Below are positions 33,800 through 43,536 of a stretch of DNA of 64,000 nt, piece by piece. The notes under the pieces were generated by a model, which was not told the origin of the DNA, ran no database searches, and worked only from the letters and a program-made list of their open reading frames with translations. Made by a program: the position numbers and the translations under genes. The stretch's first letter is position 1; each line of letters starts with the position of its first letter. Origin of the DNA: Chionoecetes opilio (Eukaryota > Arthropoda > Malacostraca > Decapoda > Majidae); assembly GCA_016584305.1 (NCBI GenBank), contig JACEEZ010007177.1, positions 62,001 to 126,000 on the forward strand, given 5' to 3'.

Positions 33800-34275
33800 G
33801 GTGTGACAGTCAGTCGTACACAAGTTGGTTTCGTACACCAGCAAAGTGTTTCGTATACGAAAACCATAGTCGTTAGGTCAATTTATAGTTCACCCAAACA
33901 ACGATTTCTATTCCGCTTATGTTTTTCGTATGTGCTTTTCTGTTGTTTCTGGGTTTGGAATGAATTTGCTAACCGTTTCTGTCGCAAGTTTTTTTTTTTT
34001 TTTTTGCAAAAATTAAACAAAACGATGAACCTAACCTTTACTTAACCTAACCTGTACCTAACAAAAAAACTAAAAACAACAAACTACCCTTATCTACCTA
34101 AAAAAAAAAAAAATTGCGAACAAACGGTTTAGCAGAATTAATTAAAAACATAAAAACAACCCAGAAAAACTAAAGGCCATCAGAAAAACGTTTGGATTGG
34201 GTTGAAACTAAATTATCCGTCGTTTTCGTCAATCAGTCAAGAACTGGAAAGTTGTTTCGTACATGACAACCTTCT
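33800..34275. mobile_element. Foldback element with AACCTAAC core (copy 1)
   Basis: The left arm GAATGAATTTGCTAACCGTT...GTCGCAAG is answered by the inverted right arm TTGCGAACAAACGGTTTAGC and ...AATTAAT. Outer arms share GTTGTTTC / GAAAACGTTTG-type words. The core holds AACCTAACC repeats. A relative with the same arms and core lies at 39,411-39,643. Confidence 0.65.
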
Positions 34276-34279
34276 TCGT

Positions 34280-34740
34280 TGTTTGTTTTCCTACCATTAA
34301 CCATTGTAATAGTTTGTTTGTAATAGGTTTCAGTATTTTTCGACGCCTAAGTCAATACAATATAATATGATATGTTTATACATTGATACAAAAAAGCTCT
34401 CATAAGAAATGCTATGCTTTTGAATTTGGAGTCAAACTTGACTACTACCGATAGAGTTACGAAACTACACCAGGTATATACAAAACTATATACAACCTAA
34501 TAAAACCTGGGTACGAATCTCCCTGTAACCCACTGGGTAGTAGCGAATATAATTACCTGCACCCTATACTGGCATCCACTATATACTGAGGATTTCCGTG
34601 TTAAGCAGGCATTGCAATGGATTATTAGCCCTATTATCATGCAAGTTGTCTTGTGCAATTAATATGGTCTCAATAATGCGTGTTACTACCGACAGGTACT
34701 GTACTGTGGCAATTTTTTGTGAAATTACCTTAAGAATTCA
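34280..34740. other. No recognised gene
   Basis: AT-rich and without motif or paralogue in this window. Confidence 0.3.
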
Positions 34741-34744
34741 AGCT

Positions 34745-34976
34745 TGCAGTCGTCCATCTTCTTTAACAGTGATCAGTCTCACAAGAAGCTCCCTTGTAGT
34801 CTTCCCCGCTGACTGTAGTGCGCATGCGCCACCCGAGTGTGGTCCAAGGCGGTCCTGCTATCTGGGCTGCACCGATCTGGACTGGGCTAAACCGTTCTAG
34901 ACTGCCTCGCAAAAACAGTGACCGCCCGGGACTAGCCTAGTCCAGACCGGGCCAGAGCGGCCGCGAAAATGCGCTA
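34745..34976. repeat. GC-rich repeat shared with 61.87-62.10 kb
   Basis: The words AGAAGCTCC, CTGTAGTGCGCATGCGCC, GGTCC(C)AAGG, GCCCGGGACTAG and GGGCCAGAGCGGCCGCGAAA recur in the same order at 61,900-62,095, in degraded sequence. The block is rich in palindromes such as GGACTAGGCTAGTCC-like words. It lies directly downstream (on the minus strand) of the MADF exon. Confidence 0.65.
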
Positions 34977-35006
34977 TTAATGTCTGGGAGGACTATATTA
35001 TCTTAC

Positions 35007-35342
35007 CTGAAATCCAGCGTCGTATGTCCTGTGTGGCGTGTGTTTGTCAACCAGAAATAGCATGCTGTTGATTGCAAACCACTGGCTAATGTACGCATCA
35101 TTAGCTCCATTGCCAGATTTTCTCTCATATGTTTTCGTAAGTTCTCTCCTGAACTGGGCAATAAGGTTTTTCATTTTTCTTTCTGCCTCATCTTTCTCCG
35201 CTTTCAGAATTGCTGTGATTTCACGCCACGCATCGGCCCTCTTAAATCTATGTTTATATAGAATATGGGTAGGATTCCAGAGCAAAGTGTGTCCGCGGTA
35301 ACAATCTATCAATTGTACCGTCTGTTCCCTCGTCCACTCCAT
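35007..35342 (-). CDS. First exon of a MADF-domain DNA-binding protein
   Basis: The exon encodes 112 residues from ATG: MEWTREQTVQLIDCYRG..., then L-WNP...ILYKHRFKRADAWREI, then AERKMKNLIAQFRREL. This is the MADF fold (Myb/SANT-like, Adf-1 family): a W near the start, 'WNP', the 'R--AW--I' helix and the 'K-K-L---FRRE' helix. The frame ends in CAG|GTAAGA, an excellent splice donor, which explains why it stops where it does. MADF proteins bind DNA as host regulators or as accessory proteins of PIF/Harbinger transposons. A Harbinger-like end about 230 bp upstream favours the second. Downstream exons are not visible. Confidence 0.78.
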
Positions 35343-35439
35343 GGATTTGTCCTAAGTAGGCCTACAGCGAGTGAACCAGCCGTCGCTGTTGGTGTGTGTC
35401 TGTCCAGATATCACCCCCGACATTAACTCGTCCACATCG

Positions 35440-35576
35440 GTGTTACCAACATATCACGTAAATATCAGTGCCAACATGTTTATAACATTGAATCATTCCC
35501 GACCTCACAACATGTTGCCTACTATGTTTTACTTTGTGTTTCCAACATGTTTTGTTGCCAGTGTGGACGCACCATT
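35440..35576. mobile_element. Harbinger-like terminus upstream of the MADF exon
   Basis: Direct and inverted CCAACATGT/ACATGTTG words (35,446-35,553) lead to an end TTGCCAGTGTGGACGCACC followed by ATTA. 'GGTGCGTCCACAC' ends next to TTA/TAA are characteristic of PIF/Harbinger elements. The opposite end was not found, so limits are approximate. Confidence 0.5.
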
Positions 35577-35689
35577 AGGTTATTACCGGAGGTCAAATTA
35601 ATAATCATTTGGTGTGTCTTGGGGGTGGGGGGTAAAGCTTGCAGGACGGTGAAGACCGCCCACTCGATCCCCCAGGCAATAAGAACCAC

Positions 35690-35795
35690 GAATCAGTCTG
35701 GATGTGTTTTCGCGAGCATCAGTGCAGCCTGGGCCAGCCTAGACCAGTCTAGACCGGGCCTGGCAAACGTAGCGAAAACGCGCTTACAGACATCG
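35690..35795. repeat. Imperfect palindrome GTTTTCGC...GCGAAAAC
   Basis: Outer arms TGTTTTCGC and GCGAAAACGCGC enclose nested GGGCC/AGCCTAGACCAGTCTAGACC words, giving a foldback of about 80 bp. It shares words with 34,930-34,970 (AGACCGGGCC...GCGAAAA). It is probably an end or miniature form of the same GC-rich repeat. Confidence 0.55.
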
Positions 35796-36194
35796 GCCTA
35801 TTGATGTGAAAACGTCCATCATAGAAATATAAAATGTGAAAAATTCATCTGAATTTCATGTTATATGCATTTTTTATTCACTTATTCTATCTCTTTAGTT
35901 ATAAATATGCTAAATAATATCCTGTAGTAGTTAGCTTTCATGTAGATTGTAGAACATCAAATAAATAAACAAAAAATTGATTTAAATCAAATAAATCTTA
36001 TCTAAATCAAATATATCGGATTTTTGTTTTTGTTTAATCAACAACCCTGTCAACCGGGTAATTTTCCCGATTGATGTTATTTATTTACTTATATATTTTG
36101 TTTACGGAAAAATGAATGAGTTTTAAAAGGAGGCTAGACAGTTTCATAGATGGGGATGAAAGGTGGATGTAGGTAGTGTAACAGGAACTACAAC

Positions 36195-36262
36195 GTGTAG
36201 GTCTCACGACCTCTTGTAACGTCTTTATTTTCTTATGTTCATATGTTCTTAAAAAAAGTCTC
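36195..36262 (+). repeat. Four-copy dispersed repeat (TTCCTTATTTTCTTATGTTC)
   Basis: The sequence ACGTGTAGGTCTCACGACCTC, then TCTTTATTTTCTTATGTTC, matches 4,082-4,140 (same strand) and 43,258-43,325 and 12,031-12,056 (opposite). It joins directly to the RT fragment on its right. Confidence 0.7.
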
Positions 36263-36447
36263 CCTGCGAACCGTTTATATCAGACTGATCTAATAATCCT
36301 ACCTATCTTAGTATCATCAGCAAACATGCTGATATCACTGCTAAACCCACTATCTAAGACAGTTAAATCTAAGTCGTTGATGTAAACAAAAAATAATAAG
36401 TGTAGTCTTTTCTTAATCTCATTTATTCGGCCGTAGATACTCGCGGT
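36262..36447 (-). pseudogene. LINE reverse-transcriptase palm fragment
   Basis: The minus strand reads FVYINDLDLTVLDSG, then SDISMFADDTKIGRIIRSV and a stop. FADD is the metal-binding pair of the RT palm, and 'YINDL' precedes it in CR1/Jockey-group enzymes. The right limit (higher coordinate) is cut by a hAT end at 36,448. This uninterrupted version supplies the empty site for the element at 9,061-11,977. Confidence 0.85.
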
Positions 36448-37370
36448 CAGTGGTTCTTAAACTTTATCAGCACCTTTTCTTAAACCTGATCATGTGGCGG
36501 ACCCTTAATTCTGAGATTTCCCCTTTACACTATGTCTATTGAGTAACATTTTTAAAAGGATTTGTTTGCTAGAATATACTAAAATTGTTACTGAATTATT
36601 TATTAATGGCTTAACTTCAACATAAATATTCAAGTTTTACCTCACATAGTATTATTTATTTCACAATTTACAATTTACATTTTTACACACAAATTTAATT
36701 GAACAACAACCTTTCGTCCTCACATCTCGATCCTAATGGGATGAATGGTAGTGCTTCTGCTGATTCATGATCCAAGAGATATCTTGAGAGAGATATCGCA
36801 TGTCGGGTTCGACATTGGTCCGGTTGCGCTTTTTTGTTTTTAGGATCAACCAGTGTGGAAAATCCAATCTCGCAGTTATATGTTGTTGGGCACGGCATCA
36901 AGTGCCTCAAAGCCAATTCTGCGAGTCTAGGGTAGTCTGGCTGTACTTGAGCCCAACAATCCGTCAAACTTCTCTCCCTGAATAGTTAATAGATTAAGTG
37001 TTCCATTTGTTGCAATTTCAACAAGTTTATCAACCATCTTTTGATGGCAGCTTGACACTGACCTTTTCTATCTCGGCTTGTATGTAGCAAATGGATTTCT
37101 AATCTACTCAAGCTTGGGTTTGGTTCTGGAAAATATTTTCCTAACTCTGAGTGAAGGCCTTGAATATGGGCTATGAAAGCTTGTGTTGTGTCACAATCTA
37201 GCTCTTCTTCGACAGTGAGAAGGAAGTCTGCTAAGGAAAGAAAATACTCAAAATCCTTGCGGTCAAGGCGGCCACACCATAAGTCCAGCTTCATTCGTGT
37301 GGCCCGTATTTTGTCCTGCACATAAAAGATGGTAGTAGCTTTTCCTTGCAAAGCTAGATTCAATCCGTTC
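36448..37370 (-). pseudogene. hAT element remnant: end plus ZBED5-like transposase C-terminus
   Basis: A terminal CAGTGGTTCTTAAACT begins at 36,448, as in Charlie-like hAT elements. On the minus strand, 37,363-36,986 encodes LALQGKATTIF...QDKIRA, then KLDLWCGRL. 36,967-36,695 encodes the hAT dimerisation block YPRLAELALRHLMPCPTTYNCEIGFSTL, followed by a NRTR-like basic stretch (RHAISL). The two parts are separated by a frameshift or stop near 36,985. The catalytic N-terminal part and the other end are missing. The element was inserted in the LINE RT fragment, because the RT sequence stops exactly at the hAT end. Confidence 0.82.
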
Positions 37371-37389
37371 AGTCTGCTGAAACTTATTT

Positions 37390-37970
37390 ATTGATTTGTG
37401 GTCTAATTACATTCTGATGTAAATAACAAAGTTTATTATACACGGAAATGGTCGTACATAGCGATTTTTCACCTCATATAACGAATAAAGTTCGAGTTTT
37501 TGCGTAAATACCTGGTGTCGGTTCATAACTATATTTGTTAAGTTTGACTTGAAGTAATTCAAACAAAGCATAGTAGTCTTATAAGAGTTTTCTGTATCTA
37601 TGTATAAGCAATATTTCTTTAATCGAGTACTGGTATAGTAACGCGAAGACCTACGTGGCCGAGTGTCAGGACAAGACCCTTGCCTTCGTCACTCTGCATA
37701 CAAGCCTATTATATATGATATGATTATATATATCAAGCCGGAACATATTACTTATCCTCAGTCCACATACACGCCCTAAGTGAGGACCTCCAACTATGCC
37801 TACTGGACCGGGGTGTCCGTGTTAGACGGTTTGACGCCAGGAGCTGGCAGCAGCGGTACCTGCCACGATGTGAGGACTTTGTTTCCAACTACCAAGTGTA
37901 AACAGTTAGTCATATGTTTTGGATGCAAGGCGAGGATTTTACGTCCCTGCAATGCCAGTAGCAACGACTT
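37390..37970. other. No recognised gene
   Basis: AT-rich. A tRNA-like search by eye found nothing convincing. Confidence 0.3.
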
Positions 37971-37973
37971 GCT

Positions 37974-38390
37974 TAAGGCCCGTCCACGATCTAGCCCTAT
38001 GAGGCGCTCTGTCGCTGGCGGTGTTGAAGATCGAGGTTTTCAACACCGCCAGGGTCGTGCTGAGCGAGTCCAACCTGTCCCGATTGGAGGGACATGTTGT
38101 AGGTCCCCAGTGCTTCACTTACCTCCATTGAGGGAGGATGTCGCCCGCCGCGCTCCATGATGTATATCAATACATCATGCAATAGCGATAACAAACGACT
38201 TATGTATAGACTCCCAAGCCGCGTTTTTTTTCAGCACAACATGATAGCCGTGCGACATATCAATTAAGACTGGGTGAGAGATGATTAAGTCAAGCAGGGT
38301 TTGCTGCTGTGCCTTGTTTAATGGCGCACATTTGTCCTTCCTGCCATCGTTGTTTTTCTCCATCGTAGACGAATTGGCCATGCTATACAC
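37974..38390 (-). CDS. Myb/SANT-like exon next to a Harbinger-like end
   Basis: The minus-strand frame from 38,390 contains KCAPLNKAQQQTLLDLI, then HPVLID and AAWESIHKSF. This is the pattern of the Myb_DNA-bind_5 family (an 'F/L--AQ---LLDLV--HP' helix and 'W--I---F'). It reads out at 38,175 without a strong splice donor. At 37,975 the sequence TTAAGGCCCGTCCACGATC looks like a Harbinger terminus next to TTA/TAA. A hairpin, CTGGCGGTGTTGAA with an inverted TTCAACACCGCCAG, lies at 38,015-38,052. I infer a decayed Harbinger accessory gene; a host gene is possible. Confidence 0.5.
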
Positions 38391-38667
38391 GTGACCTGGG
38401 AATCTATCACAGTCGCGCGTTGACTAGTAGTTCTCAGGAAGGCACAGGTGAGACGGGTGGTGGTGGGGCGTCGTGATGGGTGGATGTTTACTGTAGCAGA
38501 GCAGGGAGACAAATGCCGTTCGCGCGTCACTCACAATAAGAAAAAAATTTCCTGGTTCAGGGCTGCCAACCCATGCGCAGAGTGGTCTGCGACGTGGATC
38601 AACATAAGACTATGTTAGCTCTCCAAGATGGTGTCTAAAGAACGCGTTCGTGGCATTGGTACCACTA

Positions 38668-38702
38668 GAGTCTAACATGGAAGCTCCACGTTAGACTCTC
38701 CC
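38668..38702. repeat. Short hairpin AGAGTCTAAC...GTTAGACTCT
   Basis: Arms of 10 bp enclose ATGGAAGCTCCAC. Near-perfect, possibly a transposon subterminal structure. Confidence 0.6.
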
Positions 38703-38916
38703 TAGTCCATGTTTAAAAAAGCGGCCGAATTGTCAATGTTGTCAACTTATTGCAAAATTATCCATAGAAATATGAAGGCTTGACCTACCAGCTAGTAGGT
38801 TAATCGGCAGTGGCGGAACTGCGGAGGGCCACGTGCCCCCCCAGGTGCCCCCTCATTTCAGGGGCTCCCACCATTTGAATAAAATGATAAATTGGTAAAA
38901 TGATGTGAAAAATTTG

Positions 38917-38917
<1 letters not shown>

Positions 38918-38997
<80 letters not shown>
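38918..38997. repeat. (TA)n microsatellite
   Basis: A nearly pure TA run of about 80 bp. Confidence 0.95.
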
Positions 38998-38998
<1 letters not shown>

Positions 38999-39410
38999 TA
39001 TGAAAACTATGGTGCCCCCCGTTTTTACACCCCTTGTTCCGCCACTGTTAATCGGTGAGGTTAGGTTAATTAATAAGCTTCTTGGGTAGGCGGTGAGATT
39101 AGGTTAATGGTGAGATGAGATCATAAGGAGATGAGGTTAATGGTGAAAACCCTGTTTGGGGTGGGCTGGGTGGACTAGATATGGTTTCTGTGTTTTTTGG
39201 GGTGGACTAGATATGGTATCTATACTAGCTGAGATATTATTTTATGAGGTTAGTACGTTGCTTTACTCGTAAATCACTTGGGATCTTGTCTCTTCACTAG
39301 AAAACCCTGCCCACCAGCAGCCCCTAGTTTGCTGGGGGAGAGGGATATCATAGAAAAAAAGAAGAAAAAAAAAAGGGTAAATTTCCAGACACCTACTCCC
39401 TTTGGTGGAC

Positions 39411-39643
39411 GAAACGTTTTTTTTCCGGCGAGTTTTTATGTTTTGAATTAATCTGCTAACCAGTTATGTCGCAAATAACTTTTTTGTGATTTGGAACAAA
39501 AATGACAAAAAACTAATTGACCCTAACCGAACATATACCTAACCTAACTGTATAAAAAACAATGATTTGCGACAGAAACGGTTAGCAGATTCATTCTAAA
39601 CGCATCAAAACTCACCAGAAAAAAAATATTCATCCACCAAAGT
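39411..39643. mobile_element. Foldback element with AACCTAAC core (copy 2)
   Basis: TTTGGTGGACGAAACG at the left faces ATTCATCCACCAAAG at the right. Inner arms AATTAATCTGCTAACC/GTCGCAAAT face ATTTGCGACAGAAACGGTTA and GCAGATTCATT. The centre has ACCTAACCTAAC. It matches the arms of 33,800-34,275. The terminal CTTTGGTGG inverted repeat is clearer here. Confidence 0.75.
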
Positions 39644-39785
39644 GAATTCGGTGTTCATTTGGAATAATACCTAAAAGAGTCTGGATTTCCAAAGGGAAAG
39701 GGGTGTCAGAATCGTTTAAACAATATCAAAATCTGTACAAAAATTTCGATACGAAAGTGCAATGGGTGAAGGTTGATTGAGTCTT

Positions 39786-39965
39786 AAAACCTGACCCCTC
39801 GCTCCCCTCACACCTGACCCCTCGCTCCCCTCACACCTGACCCCTCGCTCCCCTCACACCTGACCCCTCGCTCTCCTCACACCTGACCCCTCTCTCCCCT
39901 CACACCTGACCCCTCGCTGTTCTCCCCACACCTGACCCCTCGCTCCCCTCACACCTAACCTCTCG
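39786..39965. repeat. 23-bp minisatellite, about 8 copies
   Basis: Head-to-tail copies of CCTGACCCCTCGCTCCCCTC plus ACA, with minor variants. It abuts the 3' side of the Myb-like exon. Confidence 0.95.
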
Positions 39966-40043
39966 ATCGCTCCCCTCGCACACCTGCTGACCCTATTCTG
40001 ACACACATACCTGTGGCAATAAGACTTATTCTTGATACCTCAC

Positions 40044-40329
40044 CTGTTTTCATTAGTTCCTTCTTGTTTTTTGCAGCCTTTCCTTTCACCTGCGACCTTA
40101 GGTCTGCAAATTTCTTTCTTACTTCATCAACCTCCCTGTGCACGCCACCGCGAGCACACACTGTTGCAGTGATGGATGTCCAAACTTCCTTCTTCACTGC
40201 AGCAGTGAGGGAGTCACTGAACTTTCCCATCAAAGTGCTCTTGATCTGCTTGACAGCCTCCACCAGGACAAACAGTTCCTCGCTGATGAAGTTCGGTTTT
40301 CTCGACAGTTTTACTGTGGGCTGCTCCAT
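40044..40329 (-). CDS. First exon of a Myb/SANT-like (NAIF1/zeste-type) gene
   Basis: From ATG at 40,329 the exon encodes about 95 residues: MEQPTVKLSRKPNFISEELF, then LVEAVKQIKSTL...KF, VWTSITATV, and VDEVRKKFADLRSQVK, then AAKNKKELMKTG. This is the Myb_DNA-bind_5 pattern: 'NF--EE---LVE-V', 'K---W--I---V' and 'R--VRKK--DL+--VK'. It ends at AAAACAG|GTGAGG, a good donor, placed where family genes have 'TGGG' across an intron. Upstream lies a block with repeated CTAAGAAGG/TCTTAG words (40,440-40,560) like transposon subterminal repeats. So a Harbinger accessory gene is likely, a host gene possible. Confidence 0.72.
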
Positions 40330-40580
40330 GGTCACCGGTGTGTGTCATCAGCTGTGGCTGGTATTGTTGTTTATACGTATTTCCCGCCAAATACAGACTT
40401 GGGGTCAGCGCACGCTGATTGGTTGAAGAGGAAGTGGTGGCACTAAGAAGGTCTTAGCCTTACACGAGGCTAAGATGACATCCGAAAATGCTTCCTTAGT
40501 AGTCTTCTTGGCCCGGTATAACTAAGTCGGTCTTAGGACGCTAAGAAGGTGTAGTTTAGAGCCTCATCGAAAATGTTCCC

Positions 40581-41069
40581 CCTGGGCAGTATTTATATAC
40601 ATTTGTATTTAAATACATATGTGTATTTAGAAATACATTGGTTGTTTGTTATGTATTTAAATACATTTATGAGTATTTAAATACATTGTATTTAAATACT
40701 CATAATATGAAAATGTAAATACTTTTTTATCAGTTAATTTGGCCATAAACCCGTCCAACTATGTGGCAATCCTGATGTTACAGTGAACCAGTGTTTGCAA
40801 TTGTAAGGAAATGTCCTGATTTGAAGGAAATTTAGGTCTGAGAAGGAAATTTCTAAGGCAACCCAAAATCTAAGGAAATCCTAGGAAATCCAGTTTTTTC
40901 GGGCATGTTAAAATGTATGTGTATTTACAAATGTATTTAAATACAATTGATGTATTTACTATTTAGTATTTAAATACATTCGTAAAATGTATTTAGTATT
41001 TAGTATTTAAATACATTTCCCTTGTATTTAGTATTTAAATACATTCAATGTATTTAGTGCCCAGCTCTA
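40581..41069. mobile_element. hAT-type MITE with GTATTTAAATAC arrays (copy 2)
   Basis: Inverted relative to 20,873-21,465. It begins CTGGGCAGTATTTATATAC and ends TTTAGTGCCCAGCTCT. The shared core includes GATGTTACAGTGAACCAGTG and AAGGAAATTTC words. The two copies differ mainly in the number of TATTTAAATAC units. No transposase. Confidence 0.78.
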
Positions 41070-41074
41070 TCACT

Positions 41075-41813
41075 CTATCACTCGATCAGCCTCTATCACT
41101 CTTGTCACAACATAGTGTAAAACCTAAGTGCGGGAAGAAGCGTTCATAATAATCATAGCAAGGATGAAATTAGCTTTGATAAACATCGCAGCCTAGTTCG
41201 AGTTTCAGCACTGTAGTCCTCCATGTCCTGATGCACCAGGGCTTGGTGTTTTTCTGTTATTTAGGTAACGTTCAGCCAGGTTTATTTCTTCTTCACGAGG
41301 GATATATACAATAAGATCTACTTTACGGTACTTAAACGCTTGTGATGTATTCTTATGTAGTCGGGACCGATTCTGACCGGTATAAAAAGCTGTAGTAGTT
41401 TTGACCTTCCAACCGGTGAACCGGTTCACTCATCTCTCTGCTACAAGTATACATGACAATGTGGGACGTCACAACTACCACATTGTCTGTTTTCGAAACG
41501 TGTCCCAATGTAGTGACACGTAAAACTTTCCACACCTGGAGGAGAAATCTTGTCTGCCACATAAAAATGGGTTGTTCGAGAATCCGTGAATAAACGCTTA
41601 CGTAAGTTACATTTTAGCTACCCATTTCAAGTATATCACGTATAGGTATTTTTCAACTGATATATTGAATATCCTCCCACAAGGTGGAGGCAGTGATGTC
41701 CACAAACGCATGTTATTGGTCTTCTTGCGTTGTAGGCGGAGAAATCACACACCATGTTCTGACCTCTCCACCTCTCTCCAGTGTCTGACCCGTCCCGGGT
41801 GCATATTCCCCAA
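41075..41813. other. Left flank of the large TIR transposon
   Basis: No supported gene. A minus-strand frame at 41,205-41,429 shows no domain. The stretch ends in CCCCAATA, where TA is the putative target duplication of the next element. Confidence 0.4.
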
Positions 41814-41815
41814 TA

Positions 41816-42369
41816 GTCCAGGAACATTAAGTTCGACCTAGAAAAAAATCCTAACAAGCTGATTTTTTCAGGATTCACTCAGAATTGGGTTCTAAATAAC
41901 ATACTAAAAGTCCCGCGGAATTGAAGATCAGGAAAACCTTGAAATTCAGGATTGCGGCCATAATGATTATTCCATATCAATAACATTGGAAAATCAGTAA
42001 CTCTACATCAAGTGGTCAAACAGTGGTGTATAATATCTGTATATATAGATCTTTTGGCATGGGAAATTTATTTATAAACACTAAAAATCACTACAGACAT
42101 TTTTAAGTGGGCAAATGTGTGACATGACATTATTTTGGTGTAAAAAAATATAAAATTTAAGAATATTTTTTTAAGTAAATTAAAGTAAAACAGCTGATAA
42201 TTTGTTCATGTAAAGAAAAAAAAGAATAACACTTACTTTACAACGGTGAGAAAGTTTACTAATCATATTTATTTATAGAATGTGGAAATGTATTCACAAC
42301 GCCATTGTAAAAACAGGTTAAGTCATAACACAAATGCTTTCAATTAACTTCATCATTACATGATTGCTG
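41816..42369. repeat. Left terminal inverted repeat of element T
   Basis: A 554-bp arm, nearly identical to the reassembled right arm, with only scattered differences and small indels. It keeps about 66 bp (42,219-42,284) that are absent from the right arm, where the LINE inserted. The inner edge coincides with the 3' end of the gene (stop codon just inside). Confidence 0.88.
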
Positions 42370-42373
42370 CGGC

Positions 42374-42640
42374 TCATTCAGTGGACTTGTAGCTGAAAAT
42401 AGCTGTCAAGTGCTTAATGGTTGTGCAATTCCATATGTCTACATAGGTTACATAACGTTTAGTTAATTTCCAAGTATCCCAGGTACAGTCTGAATCAACT
42501 TGGATGTTGAAACATGAAAGTCCGTAACACTGGCTGCACATAATAGAGCAGTTTAAACCCCCTTTTCGGCAGCTACAAGCCCTACCACATCCAGTTTTGC
42601 AGCCACAGGAGATCATACGCAGCACTCTAGATGGGGCAAT
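42374..42640 (-). pseudogene. Element T gene, C-terminal CXC-like cysteine cluster
   Basis: The minus strand encodes APSRVLRMISCGCKTGCGRA, continuing CSCRKGGLNCSIMCSQC-YG-SCFN, eleven cysteines within about 36 residues. The spacing C-C...C...C-C...C...C..C....C resembles CXC/tesmin-type zinc clusters that bind DNA. It is also the usual C-terminus of a large family of uncharacterised invertebrate proteins with the PIN-like core found upstream. It ends TE-stop just inside the terminal repeat. The open frame continues to 42,641, where the 1.5-kb element interrupts it. Confidence 0.8.
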
Positions 42641-43457
42641 GGACCCGTTTACTCACACCTAAAACACGGAGTTTTGTGAAGCTTTGGATGCAATATAAGC
42701 TACTTATCACTGTACTCATATTCATTTTGCTTAAAAATACACCATGAATGAGATATATGCAGTTTTTGGGGCCAAAATATGACGTGGCCGCGGAACGCGC
42801 TGTGATTGGTTGTGACGTAGTCAGCGCAGAAACATCCCTTCCGCTTCCTTCTCTACCCCGCTTCCTCGCCTTTATGGTGGACAAAGAGAACACACTATGT
42901 TTGTTTTGTACCAATCTGCTAAAACACCTCGATTAAAACACCAGAGAGTGTTCATATCTGTGTCCAAAGACAAGAAAAAAAGTAAACAGTGGTGGATGTC
43001 TACTATAAGTAGACATCCTACGGTAGGATGTCTACTTATATAGGCGTGATTCCCCTGAGGGAACACACATGTTACTCGTGTGTGTGTGTGTGTGTGTAGT
43101 ATACATAGTACTATACGGATTGGTAATTGGTTTTTGTCTGTGTATGCAGTGATGAAGTAACAAACGCCTACACACACACATGCACACACACATACACAAC
43201 ACACGCAGCGTTGTGTTACTGTGACTGCTGTGGGCACGGGAAGCATCCAAAAGAACATAATAACGTAAGAATATAAGGAAGCTACAAGAGACCGTGAGAC
43301 CTACACGAGGTAGTTCCTGTAGTGAGTGTGAATTTCCCCTTCATCTAGGGCCCTAGGCGATTCATGTACGTACTCTTGACAAACTCATAGAAAAACAGGT
43401 GAGAGCGCCTTCCACCCACACACACATACACATCTGATCAAGAGCACACTGCGCCTT

Positions 43458-43536
<79 letters not shown>

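Noticed and set aside
42748..42936. Small plus-strand gene inside the 1.5-kb TIR element
   Set aside because: The GC-rich upstream block could be a promoter, but the frame is only about 60 codons, shows no domain and has no clear splice donor.
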